From Brevundimonas diminuta (GTDB taxonomy: Bacteria > Pseudomonadota > Alphaproteobacteria > Caulobacterales > Caulobacteraceae): 64,000 nucleotides of DNA. Positions 54,478 through 61,593 of this stretch are shown here, piece by piece. Position 1 is the first letter of the stretch. Each line of letters begins with the position of its first letter. The notes beneath the pieces are model-generated. The model was not told the DNA's origin, did no database searches, and saw only the letters and a list, made by a program, of their open reading frames with translations. The DNA is taken from positions 2,294,001-2,358,000 of the forward strand of contig NZ_CP073063.1 of NCBI RefSeq assembly GCF_022654015.1. Reading direction: 5' to 3'. Made by a program: the position numbers and the translations under genes.

Positions 54478-56435
54478 TCCGCCTTCACCACCGCCAGCAC
54501 GGCCGCCTCGACGACCTGATCGCCAAGAGACGCGACGCTTTCCACCACGCCGTCGAACGGCGCGGTCAGGGCGTGTTCCATCTTCATAGCTTCCAGCACC
54601 ACGACCGGCTGGCCTTTCGTCACGGCATCGCCGGCCTTGACCGGCGTAGCCACGATCTTGCCCGGCATGGGCGCGCGCAGCGAACCGTCCGACACCGCGC
54701 CCGCGCCCGACCCCACGGCAGCGCGATAAGGCGTGACGCGACGCGCCTCGCCATCGACGAACAGGACGAAACTGTCGTCGACGGCCTGATAGCCGAACAG
54801 GCGATCCCCGGCCTGAACCTGGTCAAACCCGACGTGAGCCAGTTCGCCTTGAGAACCGCGCCAGCCAGTTTCGACCGGCGTCACCGCAGCGGACACGCCC
54901 TGACCGTCGACATGGGCCCAGACGGTCGTCTGCGCCGGCGCATTCAGGCGCACGCCATAGGACAAACCCGGCTGACCGCCCCAGGGGCTGAACCGGTCCG
55001 AACGCGCCTCGACCGCATCCGCCGCTGCTTCTGCAATCAGGGTCAGGGCCGCCAGCGTTGCTTCGTCGGACGGCTGCGGCTGCAACGCCGCCTCCTCCGC
55101 CGCGATGAAGCCCGTGTCCACGTCGCCGGCGACGAAGCGTGGGTGCTCCAGGCACCGTTTCAGGAAGCCGGCGTTCGCCTTGACCGGCCAGACCTCGACC
55201 TCGCCCGCCGCCTCGGCCAGACGCGCCGCCGCCGCCTCGCGCGTGTCCTCGTGCACGATCAGCTTGGCGATCATCGGATCGTAGAACTGGCTGACCTCGC
55301 CGCCCTGCTCCACGCCGGTATCGACGCGGATCCCGTCCGGCATGACGAAGTGCTCCAGCTTGCCGATGGAGGGCAGGAAGCCATTGGCGGGATCCTCGGC
55401 ATACAGCCGCGCCTCCATGGCCCAGCCGTTCAGCTCGATCTCATCCTGCTTCAGCGGCAGCGGCTCGCCCGCCGCGACGCGGAACTGCCATTCGACCAGA
55501 TCGACGCCCGTCACGCTCTCGGTCACGGGATGTTCGACCTGCAGCCGGGTGTTCATCTCCATGAACCAGACGCCGTCCGCCTTCAGCCCGTCCGAGGCGT
55601 CGGCGATGAACTCGATCGTGCCGGCCCCGACGTAGTTGACCGCCCGGGCCGCCTTGATCGCGGCCCCGGTCACGGCGGCGCGCACGTCATCGCTCATGCC
55701 GGGCGCGGGCGCCTCTTCGATCACCTTCTGGTGGCGGCGTTGCAGCGAACAGTCACGCTCATAAAGGTGGACGACCTCGCCGTGCTTGTCGCCAAACACC
55801 TGCACCTCGATATGGCGCGGACGGGTGATGTAGCGTTCGATCAGAACCCGGTCGTCGCCGAAGGCCGCAGCCCCTTCCCGCTTGGCGCTGGCCAGACCGG
55901 CGGCGAAATCGGCCGGATCATCGACCCGTTTCATCCCCTTGCCGCCGCCGCCCGCGACCGCCTTGATCAGCACCGGATAACCGATCCGCGCCGCCTCGGC
56001 CGTCAGGGTTTCCTCCGACTGATCTGCGCCCTGATAGCCCGGCGTCACCGGCACCCCGGCCTGGATCATCAGCGCCTTGGCCGCGTCCTTCAGGCCCATG
56101 GCGCGAATCGAGGACGGGTCCGGCCCGATCCAGATCAGGCCCGCCGCCGCGACGGCCTCGGCGAAGTCGGCGTTCTCGCTCAGGAAGCCATATCCGGGAT
56201 GGATCGCCTCTGCGCCGGTCGCCTTGGCCGCCGCCAGCACCTTGGCGCCGTCCAGATAGCTTTCGCGCGCCGCCGCCGGACCGATCAGCACCGCCTCGTC
56301 GGCTTCGCGCACATGCAGGGCGTCGGCGTCCGCCTCGGAATAGACGGCGATGGTGCGAATCCCCATCCGCTTGGCGGTGCGGAAGACACGGCAGGCGATT
56401 TCGCCGCGATTGGCGACAAGGACGGACTTGAACAT
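54474..56435 (-). CDS. mccA: methylcrotonyl-CoA carboxylase alpha subunit (biotin-containing)
   Basis: 653 residues. The N-terminal biotin carboxylase (about 1-450) shows MFKSVLVANRGEIACRV, the ATP-grasp Gly-rich loop KAVAGGGGKGMKRV and EMNTRLQVEHPVTE; a linker follows; the C-terminal biotinyl domain carries EAMKMEH with the biotinylated Lys near 618. It uses ATP and bicarbonate to carboxylate biotin, which then carboxylates a CoA ester. The pairing with mccB and a methylglutaconyl-CoA hydratase gene implies leucine degradation (MccA/LiuD). Acyl-CoA carboxylase subunits of other specificity look similar, so this rests on context. Confidence 0.9.
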   Translation of the reverse strand: MFKSVLVANRGEIACRVFRTAKRMGIRTIAVYSEADADALHVREADEAVLIGPAAARESYLDGAKVLAAAKATGAEAIHPGYGFLSENADFAEAVAAAGLIWIGPDPSSIRAMGLKDAAKALMIQAGVPVTPGYQGADQSEETLTAEAARIGYPVLIKAVAGGGGKGMKRVDDPADFAAGLASAKREGAAAFGDDRVLIERYITRPRHIEVQVFGDKHGEVVHLYERDCSLQRRHQKVIEEAPAPGMSDDVRAAVTGAAIKAARAVNYVGAGTIEFIADASDGLKADGVWFMEMNTRLQVEHPVTESVTGVDLVEWQFRVAAGEPLPLKQDEIELNGWAMEARLYAEDPANGFLPSIGKLEHFVMPDGIRVDTGVEQGGEVSQFYDPMIAKLIVHEDTREAAAARLAEAAGEVEVWPVKANAGFLKRCLEHPRFVAGDVDTGFIAAEEAALQPQPSDEATLAALTLIAEAAADAVEARSDRFSPWGGQPGLSYGVRLNAPAQTTVWAHVDGQGVSAAVTPVETGWRGSQGELAHVGFDQVQAGDRLFGYQAVDDSFVLFVDGEARRVTPYRAAVGSGAGAVSDGSLRAPMPGKIVATPVKAGDAVTKGQPVVVLEAMKMEHALTAPFDGVVESVASLGDQVVEAAVLAVVKAD

Positions 56436-56522
56436 GAAGCGGTCTTAGCCGGATCGTGCGCATCAGGCGAGAGGCAGAGCACGACCCTTCTCACGCGACG
56501 CGGCAGGCGTTAAGCCCCTTCC

Positions 56523-57134
56523 ATGTCCCTGCGCCCCCTCTTCGTCACCCAGGTCTATGAAGCCTCCCTCGCCGAAGGGCGTGGCTGGTCCGACTTTAAC
56601 GCACAGCTGATCGACGTTATCCGGATGATGGCCGAGGAGGACGAGGCCGGCCGCCGCTGGTGCAAGGCCAACGCCTATCGCGGCTACACCTCCTACGGAT
56701 CACTGAACGACCTGCCCCAACGCTTCCCGGAGTTCGCCGAGCTGAAGCGCCACCTGGATCGCCATGCCGTCGCCTACGCCAAGGCTCTGAACTTCGACCT
56801 GGCGCGCAAACCCCGCCTCGACAATCTGTGGGTCAACATCCTGAAGCCGGGCGGCGGCCATACGGGTCACATCCACCCGCACGCCTTCCTGTCGGGCACC
56901 GTCTATATCGACGTGCCAGACGGGGCCTCATCGCTGAAGCTGGAAGACCCCCGCTTGCCCTTCATGATGGCCCGCCCGTCGGTGACGGATGAGGCGAGCG
57001 AGGCCGAGCGGCCGTTCGTCTATCTGCAGCCTCAGGCCGGCACGGTGCTGATGTGGGAAAGCTGGCTGCGGCACGAAGTGCCGACCAATCTGGCCAAGGC
57101 CGACCGGATTTCGATCAGCTTCAACTACGCCTGA
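56523..57134 (+). CDS. 2OG-Fe(II) oxygenase of the TIGR02466 family
   Basis: 203 residues. PLFVTQVYEASL at the start, LWVNILKPGGGHTGHIHPHAF with the metal His residues (116-120), FLSGTVYIDVPDG, and a distal WLRHEVPTN with the second His match the putative 2OG-Fe(II) oxygenase family TIGR02466. Substrate is unknown. The gene is oriented against its neighbours, sitting between mccA and the hydratase gene; whether it takes part in the leucine pathway is unclear. Confidence 0.8.
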   Translation: MSLRPLFVTQVYEASLAEGRGWSDFNAQLIDVIRMMAEEDEAGRRWCKANAYRGYTSYGSLNDLPQRFPEFAELKRHLDRHAVAYAKALNFDLARKPRLDNLWVNILKPGGGHTGHIHPHAFLSGTVYIDVPDGASSLKLEDPRLPFMMARPSVTDEASEAERPFVYLQPQAGTVLMWESWLRHEVPTNLAKADRISISFNYA

Positions 57135-57169
57135 AATCGGCCGCCGTTTCCGGCGACCGATCAGCGCAA

Positions 57170-58069
57170 TCAAACCGTCCAGCTGGCCTTGCGCTTTTCC
57201 AGGAAGGCGGCGACGCCCTCGCGGCCCTCGTCCGACACGCGGGCGCGGGCGATGCGTTTGGCGGTTTCGTCCATCAGACCGTTGTCGATCTTGTGGTGGG
57301 CGATGTCGTTGACCAGACGCTTGGCCTTGCCCATCGCGCCCGGCGCATTGTTGGTCAGACTGTCGCTCAGCATCGAGATGAACTCGTCCACCGATCCCTC
57401 GGGCAGGACCAGATCGATCAGGCCGGCATGGGCGGCGTAGTCGGCGTCGAAGGCGTTGGCGGTCAGGAACAGCTGGCGGGCGCGGCGCGCGCCGACGGCC
57501 TCGATCACATAGGGGGCGATGGTCGCCGGGATCAGACCCAGCTTGACCTCGGAGAAGGCGAAGCGCGCCCCCTCGACCGCCACGGCCATGTCGCAGGCGG
57601 CGACGATGCCCGCTCCGCCGCCCATGGCGTTGCCCTCGACCACCGCCACCGTCAGGGCGGGAATGTCGTGCAGGGCCTTCAGCATTTTCGCCAGTCCCAT
57701 GGCGTCGTCGCGGTTGTCGCTCTCGGACCAGCCGGCGGCGTCGCGCATCCAGTTCAGATCGGCCCCGGCGCTGAAGGTGCCGCCCGCCCCCCGAATGAAG
57801 ACGGCCCGCACCCGGTCCGCGCCATGCAGCGTTTCGAACGCCTCATGCAGGGCCGCGATGGTCGCGCCGTCGAAAGCATTCTTCTTGGCCGGACGGTTGA
57901 TGGTGACGAAGACGACGCCGTCGGTGGTCGAATCGATCTGCACCAGATCGTCGTCGGCGTCCGGCGCCGCATCGGGCACCAGCGGCTGGGCGATGCTGTT
58001 GATCTCGGCCGCCTCGGCGTCGGTGACGTCCAGGGCGTTCAGGTCGGCTTCGGTCGGTTGATCGGCCAT
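57170..58069 (-). CDS. liuC: enoyl-CoA hydratase (likely methylglutaconyl-CoA hydratase)
   Basis: 299 residues from ATG 58069 with GGAG upstream. The crotonase core begins near residue 43 (LVQIDSTTDGVVFVTINRPAKKNAFD), with the oxyanion loops GGTFSAGADLNWM and EGNAMGGGAGIVAACD. A 40-residue acidic N-terminal extension (MADQPTEADLNALDVTDAEA) precedes it. Because it lies 50 bases downstream of mccB, the hydratase of leucine degradation (3-methylglutaconyl-CoA to HMG-CoA) is the likely role. The catalytic Glu residues of this branch are not decided by eye. Confidence 0.82.
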   Translation of the reverse strand: MADQPTEADLNALDVTDAEAAEINSIAQPLVPDAAPDADDDLVQIDSTTDGVVFVTINRPAKKNAFDGATIAALHEAFETLHGADRVRAVFIRGAGGTFSAGADLNWMRDAAGWSESDNRDDAMGLAKMLKALHDIPALTVAVVEGNAMGGGAGIVAACDMAVAVEGARFAFSEVKLGLIPATIAPYVIEAVGARRARQLFLTANAFDADYAAHAGLIDLVLPEGSVDEFISMLSDSLTNNAPGAMGKAKRLVNDIAHHKIDNGLMDETAKRIARARVSDEGREGVAAFLEKRKASWTV

Positions 58070-58119
58070 GGGGGTCTCCAAACTGCGTGTCCGCTCACAA
58101 CGAGGCGCGGACCAATAGG

Positions 58120-59712
58120 TTACATCCGGAACAGGCCGAACGTCGTCTCCGGGATCGGGGCGTTCAGGCTGGCGCTGATGGCCAGGCCCAGCACGTCGCG
58201 CGTCTGGGCCGGATCGATGACGCCGTCGTCCCACAGGCGGGCGGTGGCGTAATAGGGATTGCCCTCGTCCTCATACTTCTGACGGATCGGCGCCTTGAAG
58301 GCCTCGGCGTCGTCTGCGCTCCAGGTGTCGGCGTCGCGGTGCACGGTGGCCAGCACGCTGGCGGCCTGCTCGCCGCCCATGACCCCGATCCGGCTGTTGG
58401 GCCAGGTGAACAGGAAGCGCGGCGAATAGGCCCGACCGCACATGCCGTAGTTTCCAGCCCCGAAACTGCCGCCGATCAGGACGGTGAACTTGGGCACTTC
58501 GGCCGAGGCCACGGCCGTGACCAGCTTGGCGCCGTCCTTGGCGATGCCGCCCGCCTCATATTTACCGCCGACCATGAAGCCCGAGATGTTCTGCAGGAAC
58601 AGCAGCGGAATCTTGCGCTTGCAGGCCAGTTCGATGAAGTGCGCGCCCTTCTGGGCGCTCTCGGAAAAGATCACGCCGTTGTTGGCCAGGATGGCGACCG
58701 GATAGCCCCAGATGCGCGCGAACCCGCACACCAGTGTCGAGCCGTACAGGCTCTTGAACTCGACGAACTCCGACCCGTCCACCAGCCGGCCGATGATCTC
58801 GCGCACATCATAGGGCGCGCGGACGTCGTCCGGGATCAGGCCGTACAGTTCCTCCGCGTCGAAGGCCGGCGCGCGCGGTTCGCGCACATCCATCTCGACG
58901 GTCTTGGTCGTGTTCAGATTGGCGACGATGGAGCGCACGATTTCCAGCGCGTGCTCATCGTTCTCGGCGACGTGGTCCACCACGCCCGAGCGACGGCCGT
59001 GGGTTTCGGCCCCGCCCAGTTCCTCCGCCGAAATGACCTCGCCGGTTGCGGCCTTCACCAGCGGCGGGCCGGCCAGGAAAATGGCCCCCTGGTTTCTGAC
59101 GATGATCGTCTCGTCCGACATGGCCGGCACATAGGCCCCGCCGGCGGTGGACAGGCCCATGACGCAGGCGATCTGGGCGATGCCCTTGGCGCTCATCCGG
59201 GCCTGGTTGAAGAAGATGCGGCCGAAATGGTCGCGGTCGGGAAACACCTCGGCCTGGTGCGGCAGATTGGCCCCGCCGCTGTCGACCAGATAGACGCACG
59301 GCAGGCGGTTCTGCTCGGCGATCTCCTGCGCACGCAGGTGCTTCTTCACCGTCATGGGGAAATAGGCGCCGCCCTTCACCGTCGGATCGTTGCAGACGAT
59401 CATGACCTCGCGGCCCGACACCCGACCGATGCCGGCGATGACGCCCGCCGCCGGGGCCTCGCCGTCATACATGTCGTGCGCGGCCAGTTGCCCGATCTCC
59501 AGGAAGGGCGAGCCGGGGTCCAGCAGGCGCTCGACCCGGTCGCGCGGCAACAGCTTGCCGCGAGCGACGTGGCGCTCGCGCGACTTGTCGGACCCGCCGC
59601 GCGCGGCCTTGGCCACATGGTCGCGCAACTCGGCGACCAGGGCGCTGTTGTGCGCGTGCAGGGACTTGTATTTTTGGCTTTGCGGATCGACCGCAGACGT
59701 CAGCTTCGGCAT
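58120..59712 (-). CDS. mccB: methylcrotonyl-CoA carboxylase beta subunit (carboxyltransferase)
   Basis: 530 residues from ATG 59712. Motifs of the carboxyltransferase family: [54 protein letters not shown] (parts), [10 protein letters not shown] and [14 protein letters not shown] [15 protein letters not shown]. The [10 protein letters not shown] segment is characteristic of the methylcrotonyl (LiuB) branch. It transfers the carboxyl group from biotin to 3-methylcrotonyl-CoA. The ATG has no clear Shine-Dalgarno site, and a 25-bp inverted repeat ends 17 bases upstream. Confidence 0.92.
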   Translation of the reverse strand: MPKLTSAVDPQSQKYKSLHAHNSALVAELRDHVAKAARGGSDKSRERHVARGKLLPRDRVERLLDPGSPFLEIGQLAAHDMYDGEAPAAGVIAGIGRVSGREVMIVCNDPTVKGGAYFPMTVKKHLRAQEIAEQNRLPCVYLVDSGGANLPHQAEVFPDRDHFGRIFFNQARMSAKGIAQIACVMGLSTAGGAYVPAMSDETIIVRNQGAIFLAGPPLVKAATGEVISAEELGGAETHGRRSGVVDHVAENDEHALEIVRSIVANLNTTKTVEMDVREPRAPAFDAEELYGLIPDDVRAPYDVREIIGRLVDGSEFVEFKSLYGSTLVCGFARIWGYPVAILANNGVIFSESAQKGAHFIELACKRKIPLLFLQNISGFMVGGKYEAGGIAKDGAKLVTAVASAEVPKFTVLIGGSFGAGNYGMCGRAYSPRFLFTWPNSRIGVMGGEQAASVLATVHRDADTWSADDAEAFKAPIRQKYEDEGNPYYATARLWDDGVIDPAQTRDVLGLAISASLNAPIPETTFGLFRM

Positions 59713-59728
59713 GGGGCTGGTGTAAGGG

Positions 59729-59817
59729 GGCTTGGTGAAAAGTGCTAGTGAGCGAGAAGTGAGCTGAAGCGCGCGGTCGCCGCTCACCCCTTGCTCACTA
59801 GCACTTTTCACCAAGCC
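59729..59817. repeat. 25-bp perfect inverted repeat upstream of mccB
   Basis: The arms, 59729-59753 and 59793-59817, are exact reverse complements over 25 bases, and after a small internal loop the stem resumes with GTGAGC/GCTCAC (59759-59764 with 59782-59787), giving an 89-base hairpin. It lies between the mccB start codon (59712) and the rpsF promoter (59830). Any role, such as operator, mobile-element relic or mRNA leader structure, is an inference. Confidence 0.95.
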
Positions 59818-59829
59818 GCCCCGCTATCC

Positions 59830-59858
59830 TTGCCAGTTCCCGCCTTTTCGCCTATACG
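59830..59858 (+). promoter_or_regulatory. promoter of the rpsF-rpsR-rplI operon
   Basis: -35 TTGCCA (59830-59835), 17-base spacer, -10 TATACG (59853-59858). A start near 59865 leaves a leader of about 133 nt before rpsF, with a GGAC-GTTCG-GTCC hairpin at 59906-59918 followed by CCGCCG. Leader-borne control by S6:S18 is known in several bacteria, but the homologous motif was not established. Confidence 0.65.
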
Positions 59859-59997
59859 CCCCGCCTTTCCAGGGCTTCGGTCCTGTCGCGGAGCACCAAA
59901 GGGTTGGACGTTCGGTCCGGCCGCCGCGCCAGGAGCCATCGTGGAGACCGACTTACCCGGTCGTTTCCGCGCCGACGCCCACAAGGGAGACTACCGC

Positions 59998-60384
59998 ATG
60001 GCTCTTTACGAGCACACGGTCATGACGCGCCAAGATATCTCGGCGCAACAGGCCGAAGCGCTGAATGACACCATCAAGGATCTGATCGTCGCCGGTGGCG
60101 GCTCGGTCGCCAAGATCGAATACTGGGGTCTGCGCAACCTGACCTACCGCGTGAAGAAGAACCGCAAGGCTCACTATTCGCTGCTGGCCGTCGACGCCCC
60201 TCCGGCCGCCATGGCCGAAGTCGAGCGTCAGCTGTCGATCAACGAAGACGTGCTGCGCTGGCTGACCGTCCGCGTCGAGGAACTCGACCTGGAACTGTCG
60301 CCGCTGCTGGCCCGCCGCGAGCGTGAACGCGAGCGTGAGCGCGAGCGCACCCCGCGCGACGACGCCGCCGCCGACGCCGAATAA
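59998..60384 (+). CDS. rpsF: 30S ribosomal protein S6
   Basis: 128 residues from ATG 59998 with AAGGGAGA upstream. [42 protein letters not shown] in part, and the Arg/Glu-rich tail ([17 protein letters not shown]) identify S6. It binds the central domain of 16S rRNA with S18. The frame is open upstream to 59791, but the extra residues are not S6-like. Confidence 0.97.
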   Translation: MALYEHTVMTRQDISAQQAEALNDTIKDLIVAGGGSVAKIEYWGLRNLTYRVKKNRKAHYSLLAVDAPPAAMAEVERQLSINEDVLRWLTVRVEELDLELSPLLARRERERERERERTPRDDAAADAE

Positions 60385-60396
60385 GGAACCCGGAAC

Positions 60397-60675
60397 ATGA
60401 CCGATACCACCGCCCCGACCCCGGGCGCACCGGCGGGCTCCGGCGCCGCCGGCCGCCGCCCCTTCTATCGTCGCCGCAAGGTCTGCCCGTTCTCGGGCGC
60501 CAATGCGCCGAAGATCGACTACAAGGACGTCAAGCTGCTGCAGCGTTACGTCTCCGAACGCGGCAAGATCGTGCCTTCGCGCATCACCGCCGTCTCCCAG
60601 AAGAAGCAGCGTGAACTGGCCAAGGCCATCAAGCGCGCTCGCTATCTGGCCCTCCTGCCTTACGTGGTGAAGTGA
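60397..60675 (+). CDS. rpsR: 30S ribosomal protein S18
   Basis: 92 residues. [15 protein letters not shown], then [19 protein letters not shown] and [21 protein letters not shown], as S18. An N-terminal stretch of about 20 Ala/Pro/Thr residues is longer than in E. coli. It starts 12 bases after rpsF. Confidence 0.97.
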   Translation: MTDTTAPTPGAPAGSGAAGRRPFYRRRKVCPFSGANAPKIDYKDVKLLQRYVSERGKIVPSRITAVSQKKQRELAKAIKRARYLALLPYVVK

Positions 60676-60676
60676 G

Positions 60677-61261
60677 ATGAAGGTCGTTCTGCTGGAACGC
60701 GTCGATAACCTCGGCGCCATCGGCGACGTCGTCACTGTCAAGGACGGCTTCGCTCGCAACTTCCTTCTGCCGCGCGACAAGGCCCGCCGGGCCACCGCCG
60801 CCAACCTGAAGGCGTTCGAACTCGACCGCGCCGCCATCGAGCAGCGCAACGAGAAGAACAAGGCCGACGCTCAGAAGGTCGCCGATAAGATCGACGGCCA
60901 GACCTACGTCATGATCCGTCAGGCCGGTGAAACCGGTCACCTGTACGGTTCGGTCGCCGGTCGCGACGTCGCCGAGGCCATCCAGGCCGAAGGCGGCAAG
61001 GTCGAGCGCTCGCAGGTCGTCCTGAACACGGCGATCAAGAGCCTGGGCGTCCACGAAGTGCCGGTTCGCCTGCACGCCGAGGTCCGCGCCACGGTCAAGA
61101 TCAACATCGCCCGCTCGATGGACGAGGCCGAGCGCCAAGCCAAGGGCGAGGACGTGATCCGCAGCCAGTTCGACGATGAGCGCCAGGCCGCCGAGCAATC
61201 GGCCCAGGAACTGATCGAAGGCGGTGCCGGTCAACAAGAAGGCTTCGGCGACGAAGCCTGA
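60677..61261 (+). CDS. rplI: 50S ribosomal protein L9
   Basis: 194 residues. MKVVLLERVDNLGAIGDVV and VKDGFARNFLLPRDKA mark the N-terminal rRNA-binding domain; the long helix and C-terminal domain (GSVAGRDVAEAIQAEG) follow. An extra C-terminal tail after about residue 150 is rich in Glu, Ala and Gln. Its ATG is one base after the rpsR stop. Confidence 0.97.
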   Translation: MKVVLLERVDNLGAIGDVVTVKDGFARNFLLPRDKARRATAANLKAFELDRAAIEQRNEKNKADAQKVADKIDGQTYVMIRQAGETGHLYGSVAGRDVAEAIQAEGGKVERSQVVLNTAIKSLGVHEVPVRLHAEVRATVKINIARSMDEAERQAKGEDVIRSQFDDERQAAEQSAQELIEGGAGQQEGFGDEA

Positions 61262-61285
61262 TCCGACCGGATCCCAAACGACATC

Positions 61286-61318
61286 AAGGGCGCGTCTCGC
61301 AAGGGACGCGCCCTTTTT
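61286..61318 (+). terminator. terminator of the rpsF-rpsR-rplI operon
   Basis: An 11-bp stem (61286-61296 with 61305-61315) followed by TTTTTGC, 24 bases after the rplI stop. Confidence 0.92.
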
Positions 61319-61439
61319 GCTGCGCGGGAGGCGATCGCCAACCGCACGGCCGATCGTCACCCTGACCTATGACAAGATTACAACAAAGCCAGATCATTGA
61401 TCTTCGAAACGGGCATCTAGACATTAAGCTTGCTTGACG

Positions 61440-61457
61440 CCGTCACATTGCGGTCAC
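61440..61457 (+). promoter_or_regulatory. candidate Pho box
   Basis: CCGTCAC-ATTG-CGGTCAC: two 7-base direct repeats at an 11-base period, close to the PhoB consensus CTGTCAC-N4-CTGTCAC with one change per half. It lies 137 bases upstream of the TonB-dependent receptor ATG. No good -10 at the expected spacing was found. Confidence 0.35.
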
Positions 61458-61593
61458 AGCCTGCAATTGCGGCTCGCGTTTCGATTGCATGCGCAAGATT
61501 ATTGCGCCTTTCGAGACGCCAGCCGCGGGCGACGGCATGGCGGCCTGCCGAGCGCCGACATAGAGGGCTGTCGTGCATCGTCGGGGACTATCA

